This document shows, one piece after another, positions 6,428 to 14,781 of a stretch of 37,506 nucleotides of DNA (position 1 is the first letter of the stretch; each line of letters starts with the position of its first letter). Position numbers and translations under genes: made by a program. The notes below the pieces were generated by a model that did not search any database, had not been told where the DNA came from, and saw nothing but the letters and a program-made list of their open reading frames with translations. The stretch lies in the NCBI GenBank assembly GCA_036788095.1, contig DAIQOA010000023.1:1-37506 (forward strand). Reading direction: 5' to 3'. Source of the DNA: Anaerohabitans sp036788095 (GTDB taxonomy: Bacteria; Zhuqueibacterota; Zhuqueibacteria; Residuimicrobiales; Residuimicrobiaceae).

Positions 6428-8920
6428 ATGAAAAAGGGTATCAGCTTGATCCTGTTGCCCGTTCTGTTATTGACGGGCGGCGTCGCCGTTGCGGATGGTT
6501 GGGACGAGCGACGGGATGATTGGCGAAAATACTATGACGCCGGCTCGGTTCTGGGTGGCCTGGTTTTTGATGAGGCTTCAGTCCCGCTGGCCGAGGCGGT
6601 GGTTACGGTCACTCGGATTGGAGTGCCCTCCTTTTCTCTCAGCGACACCAGCGACGGCGCCGGCGCCTGGCTGATAGGCAACCTCATGCCCGGGGCTTAT
6701 GTGGTCATGGCGGAGAAGGAAGAGTATCTCGTCCAGTATTACGATCACTCCGAGTCGCTGTTTCAGGCCGCGGCCATCAACCTGGCCCGTAAAGACACGG
6801 TGATCAATCTTTCCTTTCACCTCAAACCGGGCGCAGCGATCTCCGGCGTTGTTTATATGGCCGACGGCGTCACCCCGCTGGCGGAGGCAACGGTCACTCT
6901 ATACAGGCTGGGTCTGCCGCGCCGTAGTGAGGGCGTCAAGATGACCCGGACGGATGCGGCGGGACTCTATCGCCTCAGCGGGCTGGCCTCCGGTGATTAT
7001 CTGCTCAAGGCGGCCCGTGAAGGGTATCTCACCGAATACTATCAGGAGGCCGCTGCCGGCAACGAGGCGGACACCGTGACAGTGATCGCACCGGAGGAAA
7101 AATCCGCCATTCATTTTACCCTGGATCAAGCCAGCGCGATCACGGGCATCATCACCGCAGAGGCGACCGGCGCACCCATCGCCAACGCCTGGGTTGCGGT
7201 CTACGAAGCCTCTCAACCTGGCGACAAACGACGGCCTGCCGCAGGTCATGTCCGCAGCGACCAGCTGGGCGTTTACACCCTATCGGTGCCGCCCGGTCAG
7301 TATCGAGTGAGTGCCGAAGCCTATGGCTATGCGGCCGAATGGTTCGACAATGCAACGGCCATGGATATGGCCACGCCGGTAGCGGTCAGTGCCGGTATGC
7401 ACAGCCCCGCCGATTTCGCTCTGACCGCCTGGGGCAGCCTGAGCGGTCACGTGCTTGATGCGGTCACCGGCGCACCGATCGCCGGCGCCGCCATCCGGGT
7501 CTATAATGAGGAAAAAAACGTCGGACGGCAGCGATACTTTCAAGCCATCAGTCAGGACGACGGCTTTTATATTTTCTCCGGCCTGCCTTCCGGCCGCTAT
7601 GTGGTGGAGGCGCAAGCAGAAGGGTATGTGAAGGAATATTGGCAGGAGGCTGATTCTCTGCGCCAGGCCGACCTGGTGACGATGGCGAGCGGCCACAGCG
7701 TGACCGGCATCGATTTTACCCTGAGCGCCGGCGCCGCTATTCAGGGACGAGTAACCGATGCGGAGAACGGCCGGCCCATCGCGGATGCGGCCATCGAGGT
7801 GCAATCCGTGCGCGGACGCGTGCGAACGCGCGGGCTCACGGATGGGGGGGGCCGGTATCTTATCAGCGGTCTGCCGCCCGGCGCTTACCTGGTCAGCGCC
7901 GCCGTTGCAGGTTATATTCCGCAGTGGTATGACAGCGTCGCCAGCCGGCGGGAGGCAAAACAGATAGTGCTGTCCTCTTCGCAGGAGGCGAACGATATTG
8001 ATTTCAAACTGGTAAAAATAGAACCCCTGCCGGTCAGCCTCTCCGGACTGGTGATCGACGACAGCACCAAGCTACCTCTAGCCGGAGCGCAGATCATGGC
8101 CATGCCGGTGTCAAGCCGCGGCCGGATCAGAAAAGCGATCTCCGGCGACGACGGCGTCTATGTGCTGCGCGGTTTGCCGACGGGAAAGTACTTGCTGCTG
8201 ATCCATGCGGCCGGGTATAAAGCTGAATTTTACGACGACGCGCGCACCTGGAAAGAGGCCAAGCCGATCGAGGTCGTGGCCGGGCAGGAGATCGCCGGAG
8301 TGGACATCGGGCTTTGCCCGCAGCCGGTGGGCGCTTATCAGCTGGCCGGCCGGGTTCTCGATCAGACCGGGTCAGCCATCGAAGGCGCTTTGATTGTCCT
8401 GCAATCCGGGGAAGAGGTGGTGGCCGCTTCAGTTACGGCGGAAGACGGCGGCTACTCTGTGGAAGGCTTGCCGGCAGATGCTTATGTGGTATCCGCTTCC
8501 GTCGCCGGCTATGAAAGCGCGCCGACGCTGTCCGCTCCACTGGCGTTGGGCAGCACGCTCAACGTCTACGGATTAACGCTGATGACTTCCGCCGGAACCA
8601 CGGAGGCGGCCAAGCCGGTGGTTCAGCCTGAGCGGTTTGCGTTGGAGCAGAACCATCCCAATCCCTTTAATCCCTCGACGCAGATTCCATTCACTCTGGC
8701 GCAACCGGGTATGGTTCTTTTGACAGTCTATGATATGTTGGGGCGGGAAGTCAAGCAGCTGGTCAATGGTTCGCTGGCCGCGGGCAAGCACAGCGTTCAA
8801 TGGGACGGCAGCAACGAGCGGGGTGAAAAGGCGGCCTCAGGCGTTTATTTCTATCGTCTGCAGGCGTTCGGTCATACGCACTCTTTCACTCAGCTGCGGC
8901 GCATGCTGTTGATCAAATAA
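6428..8920 (+). CDS. Secreted seven-repeat carboxypeptidase-regulatory-like protein with T9SS tail
   Basis: This 830-residue protein has a signal peptide (MKKGISLILLPVLLLTGGVAVA). It then carries seven tandem Ig-like modules of about 90-100 residues, each starting with a pattern such as AISGVVYxxDGxxPLAEATV and containing DGxYxLSGLPxGxYxVxAxAxGY. These are CarboxypepD_reg / transthyretin-like domains. Six of the seven modules add an aromatic-acidic motif after the Gly-Tyr (for example EYYQEA, EWFDNA, EYWQEA, QWYDSV, EFYDDA); the seventh lacks it. The C-terminus (about 735-830) holds QNHPNPFNPSTQIPF and ends RRMLLIK, a T9SS sorting domain. No enzyme domain is present, so it is likely a rod-like surface or matrix protein. 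The start at 6428 has GAGGAG 6 nt upstream. A strong terminator follows at 8937. Its exact ligand or structural role is unknown. Confidence 0.88.
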   Translation: MKKGISLILLPVLLLTGGVAVADGWDERRDDWRKYYDAGSVLGGLVFDEASVPLAEAVVTVTRIGVPSFSLSDTSDGAGAWLIGNLMPGAYVVMAEKEEYLVQYYDHSESLFQAAAINLARKDTVINLSFHLKPGAAISGVVYMADGVTPLAEATVTLYRLGLPRRSEGVKMTRTDAAGLYRLSGLASGDYLLKAAREGYLTEYYQEAAAGNEADTVTVIAPEEKSAIHFTLDQASAITGIITAEATGAPIANAWVAVYEASQPGDKRRPAAGHVRSDQLGVYTLSVPPGQYRVSAEAYGYAAEWFDNATAMDMATPVAVSAGMHSPADFALTAWGSLSGHVLDAVTGAPIAGAAIRVYNEEKNVGRQRYFQAISQDDGFYIFSGLPSGRYVVEAQAEGYVKEYWQEADSLRQADLVTMASGHSVTGIDFTLSAGAAIQGRVTDAENGRPIADAAIEVQSVRGRVRTRGLTDGGGRYLISGLPPGAYLVSAAVAGYIPQWYDSVASRREAKQIVLSSSQEANDIDFKLVKIEPLPVSLSGLVIDDSTKLPLAGAQIMAMPVSSRGRIRKAISGDDGVYVLRGLPTGKYLLLIHAAGYKAEFYDDARTWKEAKPIEVVAGQEIAGVDIGLCPQPVGAYQLAGRVLDQTGSAIEGALIVLQSGEEVVAASVTAEDGGYSVEGLPADAYVVSASVAGYESAPTLSAPLALGSTLNVYGLTLMTSAGTTEAAKPVVQPERFALEQNHPNPFNPSTQIPFTLAQPGMVLLTVYDMLGREVKQLVNGSLAAGKHSVQWDGSNERGEKAASGVYFYRLQAFGHTHSFTQLRRMLLIK

Positions 8921-8936
8921 GCACACAGCAACTGCC

Positions 8937-8970
8937 AAAAAGGCGCGGGATTCTTCTCGCGCCTTTTTTT
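8937..8970. terminator. Bidirectional intrinsic terminator
   Basis: AAAAAGGCGCG at 8937-8947 pairs exactly with CGCGCCTTTTT at 8958-8968 around a 10-base loop, and a T-run ends the structure on both strands. It separates the plus-strand 6428 gene from the convergent polysaccharide operon, which ends at 8983, and can serve both. Confidence 0.9.
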
Positions 8971-8982
8971 ATGGGCGGCCGG

Positions 8983-10392
8983 TCAATAGCTGTTTTCGCC
9001 CTGAATAACCGACCAGATGGTTTTCAAAATAATCTTGATGTCGAACAGCAGCGACCAGTTTTCGACATAATAGACGTCGTACTTGGTGCGTTCGTCGATG
9101 GACACATTTCCCCGCAGTCCGTTCACCTGCGCCCATCCGGTCATGCCCGACCGGACGCGATGACGCTCCAGATATTTGGGAATGCTTTTCTGAAACCGTT
9201 CTACAAAATGGGGCCGCTCAGGCCTGGGGCCCACCAGACTCATTTCGCCCTTGAGCACATTGAAGAGCTGCGGCAGTTCGTCGAGGCTGAGCCGGCGCAG
9301 GAATCGTCCGATGGGCGTGACACGGGGATCGTGTTCTTGCGTCCAGACCGGACCGGTTTTCGCTTCTGCATCCATGGTCATGGTGCGGAATTTCAGGCAA
9401 TCGAACTCGCAGCCGTCGAGTCCCACGCGCCGCTGCCGGTAGAGCACCGTTCCCCGCGATCCCAGTTTGACCGTCAGGGCGATCAGGGCCAGGATCGGCC
9501 AGATCATCAGCAGCGCCAAGGCGCTGAAGACAAGATCAAAGGTTCGTTTGAACACCCGGTTCCATCCTGTGATCGCCGGCTCTTTGATTTTGAACATCGG
9601 CACGCCGCCGATCTCTTGAATGGCCATGCGGCTGCTCATCAGCTCCAACGAGGGCGGGATCATATAAAAACCGATGTTCAACCCTGCGCAGGCGTTCATG
9701 CATTCCTGCACCAGGGTGTCCTCGTTTTTCGACAGGGCGATGAACACCAGGTCCATGTGGTGCGTCTCCACCAGCCGGCGAAGATGGGCCAGAGCGCCCA
9801 GGCAGGCGATGTGGCTGGAGAGCAGGGGATTGTCGCCGGCATAGCCGAGGAGGTCAATGCCGAAGCCGGGATGCCGGCGAATCTGCTCCAGCAGAGTGAG
9901 GCTCCAGGGGCTGCTGCCCACGATCAGGCCTCTGAGCATGTGCTTGCCCTTACGATGCAGGCGGGTTTCAATTTTCAGCAACACCAGGCGGACGATGAAC
10001 AGGAACAGAATCGCAAAGGTCCAGATCAGCGCAAAGACGACGCGAGAGTAGGAAAAGCCGCGATAGAAAAAAGCGGCCGCTGTGACGATGAGCATGCCCA
10101 AGGTCACCCCTTTAAAGATGAGGATCAGTTCATCCACTGCGCCCACGTTCCGGTTCGGACCGTACATGCCCAGGGATTTGAGCACAAACGTCCAGATGAA
10201 AAAGACCACCAGCGAGCTCAGCACATAGACCTGAAACTCGGGGAATCCCTTGGTCACCGGCACCAGGTTAACCAGCGGCGAGTGAAAGCGCAACCAGTAG
10301 GAAAAGAGAAACGCGCCGATGATGGCCCCGGCGTCGGTCGCCAGCTGGATGAATGGGATCAGAAGATCGGTTTTAAATCTGGCGGTCTTCAT
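8983..10392 (-). CDS. Polyprenyl-phosphate sugar phosphotransferase (WcaJ/WbaP type)
   Basis: This 469-residue protein should start polysaccharide assembly by moving a sugar-1-phosphate from a nucleotide sugar to undecaprenyl phosphate at the inner membrane. The N-terminal half has several hydrophobic segments and a CoA-binding-like region (LRGLIVGSSPWSLTLLEQI), as in full-length WcaJ/WbaP proteins. The C-terminal catalytic domain is unmistakable: FKRTFDLVFSALALLMIWP, YRQRRVGLDGCEFDCLKFRTM, DPRVTPIGRFLRRLSLDELP and FNVLKGEMSLVGPRPE. The length is normal for the family. It is the last gene of the minus-strand operon and its ATG overlaps the stop of the upstream glycosyltransferase (ATGA), which indicates coupling. 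The sugar (glucose, galactose or other) cannot be told from these motifs. Confidence 0.93.
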   Translation of the reverse strand: MKTARFKTDLLIPFIQLATDAGAIIGAFLFSYWLRFHSPLVNLVPVTKGFPEFQVYVLSSLVVFFIWTFVLKSLGMYGPNRNVGAVDELILIFKGVTLGMLIVTAAAFFYRGFSYSRVVFALIWTFAILFLFIVRLVLLKIETRLHRKGKHMLRGLIVGSSPWSLTLLEQIRRHPGFGIDLLGYAGDNPLLSSHIACLGALAHLRRLVETHHMDLVFIALSKNEDTLVQECMNACAGLNIGFYMIPPSLELMSSRMAIQEIGGVPMFKIKEPAITGWNRVFKRTFDLVFSALALLMIWPILALIALTVKLGSRGTVLYRQRRVGLDGCEFDCLKFRTMTMDAEAKTGPVWTQEHDPRVTPIGRFLRRLSLDELPQLFNVLKGEMSLVGPRPERPHFVERFQKSIPKYLERHRVRSGMTGWAQVNGLRGNVSIDERTKYDVYYVENWSLLFDIKIILKTIWSVIQGENSY

Positions 10393-11510
10393 AGCCGTTC
10401 CCGTTCCTGGATCAGTTTATTCATGGCTTTGATAAAGACAGCGGTGTCGAAACGCAGCGCCTGTTTGCGAATCGCCCTTGGATTCGGCTGCCAGCGCGAA
10501 AAAGCTTCCACCGCCTGGATGAGATCCTGCACCGTCTGGTTTCTGAAATAAAGGCCGGTGCAGCCGGCCGCAGGTTTTCGGCTGCTGTCCGCCCAGTGGC
10601 CGGCGATGGTTTCGAGCGAACCGCCTCTGCCGAAAGCGATGACCGGCTTGCCCCAGCACTGAGCTTCCACCGGCACCATGCCGAAATCCTCCTCACCGGG
10701 AAAGATCAGCGCCCGGCAGCGGGCATAACAGTCGTTCAGCTGTTGCGCATCGATCCAGCCTGTGAAAGTGATATTGGGTCCTGCCGAAGCCTTGAGGCGT
10801 TTTTCTTCCGGGCCAGAGCCGACGATGACCAGCTTTTCGTTCAATTGATTGAACGCGGCGATGGCGAGGTCAATCCGTTTGTAGGGGGCGAAGGCCGACA
10901 CGATTAAAAAATAGCCGTCGTCTTTTTCCGATATGCGCGTGTGCGCGGTGGCCACCGGAGGATGCACCACATCGCTGCGACGGCCATAGTATTTCAGGAT
11001 GCGGCCGGCTACGTGGGACGAGTTGGCGACAAAACGGTCGACGCGGACGCTGCTGCTTACATCCCACATACGCAGGTAATTGGCAAACAAAGGGACCAAA
11101 CGTTTTTTCAGCGCGTTCATTTTTTCCGGCGCAAAATACTGGGGATACTGGTCCCAGACATAGCGCATGGGCGTGTGGCAATAACAGAGGTGAAACGCAT
11201 CCGGCCGTGGGATGACGCCTTTGGCCACACAGTGGCTGGAGGAGAGGACCAGATCGTAGGCGCTCAGGTCAAACCGCTCCACAGCCGTCGGAAACAGGGG
11301 AAGATAGCTGCGGTAGCTGTTTTTAACGCCGGGCAGGTTCTGTACAAAAGAGGTGATGATGGGCCGGCTTTCGATCGCCGCGGAGACCGATCCCGGAAGG
11401 TGCACCAGGGTGTGAATATCCGCATCGGGCAAAAGGCCGCACAGGGTTTCGAGAACCTTTTCTCCCCCTCGCATGCCGGTCAGCCAATCGTGAATCAGAG
11501 CGACGGACAT
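10389..11510 (-). CDS. Glycosyltransferase family 4 (WbaZ-like)
   Basis: A GT-B glycosyltransferase of about 373 residues from the chosen start. It begins MSVALIHDWLTGMRGGEKVLE, the usual N-terminus of this GT4 subgroup. It contains SSSHCVAKGV and CYCHTPMRYVWDQYP, and in the donor lobe the EX7E motif (EDFGMVPVE) after FPGE. It would add a sugar to the lipid-linked repeat unit in the cytoplasm. A GTG at 11549 and an ATG at 11519 are in frame upstream, but they fall within or right after the preceding gene. The start at 11510 fits the family and has a weak GGATGA in front. It is coupled by ATGA to the priming transferase downstream. Donor and acceptor are unknown. Confidence 0.9.
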   Translation of the reverse strand: MSVALIHDWLTGMRGGEKVLETLCGLLPDADIHTLVHLPGSVSAAIESRPIITSFVQNLPGVKNSYRSYLPLFPTAVERFDLSAYDLVLSSSHCVAKGVIPRPDAFHLCYCHTPMRYVWDQYPQYFAPEKMNALKKRLVPLFANYLRMWDVSSSVRVDRFVANSSHVAGRILKYYGRRSDVVHPPVATAHTRISEKDDGYFLIVSAFAPYKRIDLAIAAFNQLNEKLVIVGSGPEEKRLKASAGPNITFTGWIDAQQLNDCYARCRALIFPGEEDFGMVPVEAQCWGKPVIAFGRGGSLETIAGHWADSSRKPAAGCTGLYFRNQTVQDLIQAVEAFSRWQPNPRAIRKQALRFDTAVFIKAMNKLIQERERL

Positions 11511-11523
11511 AGGGTTCATCCAT

Positions 11524-12678
11524 TCATTCAGCTGGTTCTTGAGCCACACCGGCGCCGTAAAGCCTGGTGTACAGCTCAGCGGTGGCGCGCACCATTTTCT
11601 GTTCCTGAAAGTGGTCGAAAAAAATCTGCCGGCCTTTTTTCGCCAGCCGGGTGGCCTGTTCGCGGTCCTGGAGCAGGCTCCGGATCGCCCGCGCCAAAGA
11701 TCGGGCGTCCTGGGGCGTTGCCAGCGCGCCTGATTCGTTATCTCGAATCGCCTCGGTCACTCCTGGAATGGCAAAGGCAGCCACCGGCCGTTCCAGCGCC
11801 ATGGCTTCGAGCAGGCTGAGGGGCATGCCCTCCCATTCCGAACTAAGGACAAATACGTCCATCAACGCGATGAGTTCCGGAACATCATGACGGGAGCCAA
11901 GGAATCGCACATGATTCTGCAGGTCCAGCTCACGGGTGCGGGCTTGCAACTCGCTGCGCATCGGGCCGTCGCCTACCAGCAGAGCGACCAGATTTGGCAT
12001 CTCCTGCCGCACGATGTGGATCGCTTCGAGAAACCGTCTCTGGCCTTTCTGCACATGCAGCCGTCCGACTGTGCCGATGACCACGCCTGCGGCCGGAAGA
12101 CCAAGCTCTTCTCTCTTGCGCAGCAGGCTGAAATCAACCGGCAGGAAAGGAGCTGGAATGCCGTTGCGAATCAGCACCGCCCGATCGGCGGGAAAACAGC
12201 CCGCGGCGATGCCCGCCTGACGGTCCGCCTCGGAGACGCAGATAATTTTCTGTGTTCTGCCGGCCAGCATTCTGTCGAGTCTGATAAACGCAATTCGTTT
12301 TATCCGGCTGCGGTAGTGAAGATAGTGAATGCCGTGCAGCGTGTGGATGCGGACCGGTGTTTGCGCCACCATGGCCGCCAGTCGCCCCCATAGCCCGGCG
12401 ATGCCGCCGTGGGTGTGCACGATATCGATTTGCCGCTCGCGCAGCAGCCGGACCAGGGCGTGCAGCGTGGATGGTGAGGCGAATTGCGCAATGGCAAAAG
12501 GATGAACCGGCACATCGATGGCGCGCAGCTGTTCCGTGAGCGGGCCGTTGTCCGTGCAGGCGACGCTGACATCGAACTGTTTTCTGTCCAGGCCTGAGGC
12601 CAACTGCAGCACATGAGATTGTCCGCCGCCGATGATGGCCTCATTGATGATCTCTAAAATTCGAATGCGGCGATTCAT
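11524..12678 (-). CDS. Glycosyltransferase family 4
   Basis: This 384-residue GT4 protein has the N-terminal Gly-rich donor-side pattern INEAIIGGGQSHVLQLASGL and the HTHGGIAGLWGRLAA motif. It also has VGRLHVQKGQRRFLEA in the second Rossmann lobe and the catalytic EX7E in SSEWEGMPLSLLEAMALERP. Such enzymes transfer a sugar from a nucleotide donor with retention of configuration. It is soluble and probably bound to the inner face of the inner membrane. Its ATG overlaps the stop of the GT2 gene (ATGA at 12678-12675), and the next gene starts within about 14 nt of its own stop. The gene is the middle glycosyltransferase of the operon. Its precise sugar is unknown. Confidence 0.92.
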   Translation of the reverse strand: MNRRIRILEIINEAIIGGGQSHVLQLASGLDRKQFDVSVACTDNGPLTEQLRAIDVPVHPFAIAQFASPSTLHALVRLLRERQIDIVHTHGGIAGLWGRLAAMVAQTPVRIHTLHGIHYLHYRSRIKRIAFIRLDRMLAGRTQKIICVSEADRQAGIAAGCFPADRAVLIRNGIPAPFLPVDFSLLRKREELGLPAAGVVIGTVGRLHVQKGQRRFLEAIHIVRQEMPNLVALLVGDGPMRSELQARTRELDLQNHVRFLGSRHDVPELIALMDVFVLSSEWEGMPLSLLEAMALERPVAAFAIPGVTEAIRDNESGALATPQDARSLARAIRSLLQDREQATRLAKKGRQIFFDHFQEQKMVRATAELYTRLYGAGVAQEPAE

Positions 12679-13478
12679 TGAGACACCGCCTGATAGAGCA
12701 AGAGCCCTTTATAGGAAAGCCAGCCGAGATGTTTTTGATAATAGCGACGCTGGCTTCGCCGGTACACCGCTCTCAATCGTCCGCCGGCGCCCGCGGAACT
12801 TCCTCCCAGCACATGGATGATCTCCGCATCCGGAACGGTCATCACTTGCCAGCGGCGGTCCAGCGCCCGTTTGCATAGATCCTTGTCTTCAAAATACATG
12901 AACATCTCTTCATCGAACCCGTTCAATTGGATGAACAGGCTGCGACGGATCATCAGGCAACCACCGGTCACCCAGCCCACTTGTCGCGGCCGGCGATACT
13001 GTTCGCGCAGGCGCGCTCGCAGCGCCTCATCGCCGGCGTTCAATCTTTGATGGATGCGGCGGTCACGAAACTCTTGCAGCAAACCGGGCAACGCGCCTGC
13101 TGCCAGTTGAAACCGGCCGTCGGGATAGACCACATTGGGTGCGGCGATGCCGGCCTGCGGATGCTCATGGAAAAAGGCGACCATGCGATCCAAGGCGTGC
13201 GGGCGGATTTCTGTGTCTGAATTCAGGAACATCAGCAATTCACCGCTGCTGATTTTGACCGCCGCGTTGTTCGCCGCGCCGAATCCAAGGTTGGAACCAA
13301 GCTCCATAACCCGAACCCCGGGGAACCGGGCGCGGATGTGGTCGCTGGAGCCGTCGTTCGAGGCATTGTCCGCGACGATGATCTCATGGGTCACCCCGGT
13401 GCCGGCGATTACGGAATGCACGCAGCGGCCGAGCAGTTCGCGCGTGTTATAGCTGACGATAATGACGGACAATACCAC
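12675..13478 (-). CDS. Glycosyltransferase family 2 (rhamnosyltransferase-like)
   Basis: A GT-A enzyme of about 267 residues. The core reads SVIIVSYNTRELLGRC, EIIVADNASNDGSSDHI, NLGFGAANNAAV and the nucleotide-metal motif FLNSDTEIRP. These are followed by WVTGGCLMIRRSLF and the acidic pair in MYFEDKDLCKR expected near the catalytic base. This matches the WbbL/rhamnosyltransferase-like group of GT2, though the sugar is not certain. The frame stays open to an ATG at 13619, but the extra N-terminal residues are basic, non-family sequence lying over the flippase gene. A GTG at 13478, one base after the flippase stop (TGACGTG) and behind an AAGCGGGG stretch, places the start right at the VLSVIIVSYN core. 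I therefore prefer GTG. Confidence 0.88.
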   Translation of the reverse strand: MVLSVIIVSYNTRELLGRCVHSVIAGTGVTHEIIVADNASNDGSSDHIRARFPGVRVMELGSNLGFGAANNAAVKISSGELLMFLNSDTEIRPHALDRMVAFFHEHPQAGIAAPNVVYPDGRFQLAAGALPGLLQEFRDRRIHQRLNAGDEALRARLREQYRRPRQVGWVTGGCLMIRRSLFIQLNGFDEEMFMYFEDKDLCKRALDRRWQVMTVPDAEIIHVLGGSSAGAGGRLRAVYRRSQRRYYQKHLGWLSYKGLLLYQAVSQ

Positions 13479-13479
13479 G

Positions 13480-14781
13480 TCAACCCCGCTTTCCGCTGAT
13501 TTCAGCGCCGGCCGGGAGGAAAGGCGACCGGCTCGAATCCTCGGTCGTCGCCGGAGCCGGGCATAGATGGGCTTTGCTGATGAATAAAATCTGCAGGCTG
13601 AAATTGAGCGCTTCCGCAAACAGGCGGACCGCAGCGGCGCCGATCAATCCGCAGCGGGGAATCAGGAGCAGGTTGCCGAGAATATCCGCAGCCACCACAA
13701 GGGCGAAGGTGATCAGCACGGCCCTGAGCCTGTTCGCCACCATCAGCCGCACGGTCAGCGGCGCGCTGAGAAACATAAACACCAAGGCCAGGCTGAGCAG
13801 GCGCAGCGCCGGGCCGGCGGCGACGAACTTGGCGCCATAGAGCAGCCGGATCAGGGGTTCGGCGGCCGCCAGGATCACACCGGCCGTCAGAACGCCGGCG
13901 ATGAACAGCCAGCGCAGAACACGACGCAGCGCCAGCCGGTTTGGCGCCGAACCGCCCGCCGCATCGCGCGACCAGATGGGAAAGACCGCATCGCTGATCG
14001 CGGCCGGCAGGATCATCAACGACACAAGCAGTTTGAACGCCGCGCTGTACAGGCCCACCGCTTGTTTGCCGCTGAGGCTTTCCAGCAGAACCGAGTCGAT
14101 CGATACGTTCACCGTGGACAGCAGCGCCACGAGAAAAAAGGGGAACGATCGGCGCAGCAAATTGACGATCGTGGACAACGACAGGGAGCGGCTAAAGCCG
14201 ATGCGCTTGGCGCGAAACAGGCTGATCTCCGCGGCCAGAACCGCGGCTCCGGCAAACACAGAGGCAACGGCGGCGCCGAGCAACCCCCAGCCCATAGCGA
14301 GCAAAAGCAGTCCCGCCGTCAACGTCAGCAGCGGCGTCAGCGCGTTCATGAAAGAGGACCAGTGCAGTTGCTCGTGCGCGTTGAGGATGGCGTTGTAGCC
14401 GTTGATCCAGGAGACCGTAAAGATCGTCAGCCCGAAAATGAGTGCAGGTTCAATGACGCCGTCGAATCCGGGCAGCGCGAACACCAGGCCGGCGTACAGG
14501 GCATAAGCGAACAGCGCCAGCAGGGTGCGCAGCGCCATGGTGTGGGTGAGCGCGCGCTCGGAAACAGCGAGCGCTCTGGCCACATCGCGGATGGTCAGGT
14601 TCGCCAGACCATAATCGGAGATCATACCGATCATCACCGCTACGGCGGCGATGTACATATAAGCGCCAAAGCCCTCCGGGTTGAGCCGGCGTGCGAGCAT
14701 CATGCTCCAGATAAAGACCGATAGTTTGCCGGCGCCCTGCGACAACAGGCGCGAGAGCGAATTGCGGAAAAACGTGTTCAA
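13480..14781 (-). CDS. Polysaccharide flippase (MOP superfamily, Wzx-like)
   Basis: A hydrophobic protein of about 433 residues with 12 or more predicted membrane helices, of the oligosaccharidyl-lipid flippase type (RfbX/Wzx, MOP exporter superfamily). The N-terminal region NSLSRLLSQGAGKLSVFIW followed by LARRLNPEGFGAYMYIAA is typical of the family. It would turn the lipid-linked repeat unit to the periplasmic face. The frame can be extended to an ATG at 14976, but those residues lie over the ligase gene and are Arg/Gly-rich, unlike the family. A TTG at 14781 overlaps the ligase stop (TTGA) and has CCGGAG about 10 nt upstream, so it is the likely start. It sits between the ligase/polymerase and the GT2 gene in one coupled operon. 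Confidence 0.9.
   Translation of the reverse strand: MNTFFRNSLSRLLSQGAGKLSVFIWSMMLARRLNPEGFGAYMYIAAVAVMIGMISDYGLANLTIRDVARALAVSERALTHTMALRTLLALFAYALYAGLVFALPGFDGVIEPALIFGLTIFTVSWINGYNAILNAHEQLHWSSFMNALTPLLTLTAGLLLLAMGWGLLGAAVASVFAGAAVLAAEISLFRAKRIGFSRSLSLSTIVNLLRRSFPFFLVALLSTVNVSIDSVLLESLSGKQAVGLYSAAFKLLVSLMILPAAISDAVFPIWSRDAAGGSAPNRLALRRVLRWLFIAGVLTAGVILAAAEPLIRLLYGAKFVAAGPALRLLSLALVFMFLSAPLTVRLMVANRLRAVLITFALVVAADILGNLLLIPRCGLIGAAAVRLFAEALNFSLQILFISKAHLCPAPATTEDSSRSPFLPAGAEISGKRG

Noticed and set aside
8971..10551. A 526-residue plus-strand open frame
   Set aside because: It lies opposite the priming transferase, is full of His, Gln and Arg without family motifs, and runs through the terminator-proximal end. 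The minus-strand gene has unmistakable conserved motifs, so this is an antisense shadow.
14062..14724. A 220-residue plus-strand frame rich in Gln, Arg and Gly
   Set aside because: It is antisense to the flippase. The composition is that expected opposite Leu/Ala-rich membrane codons.
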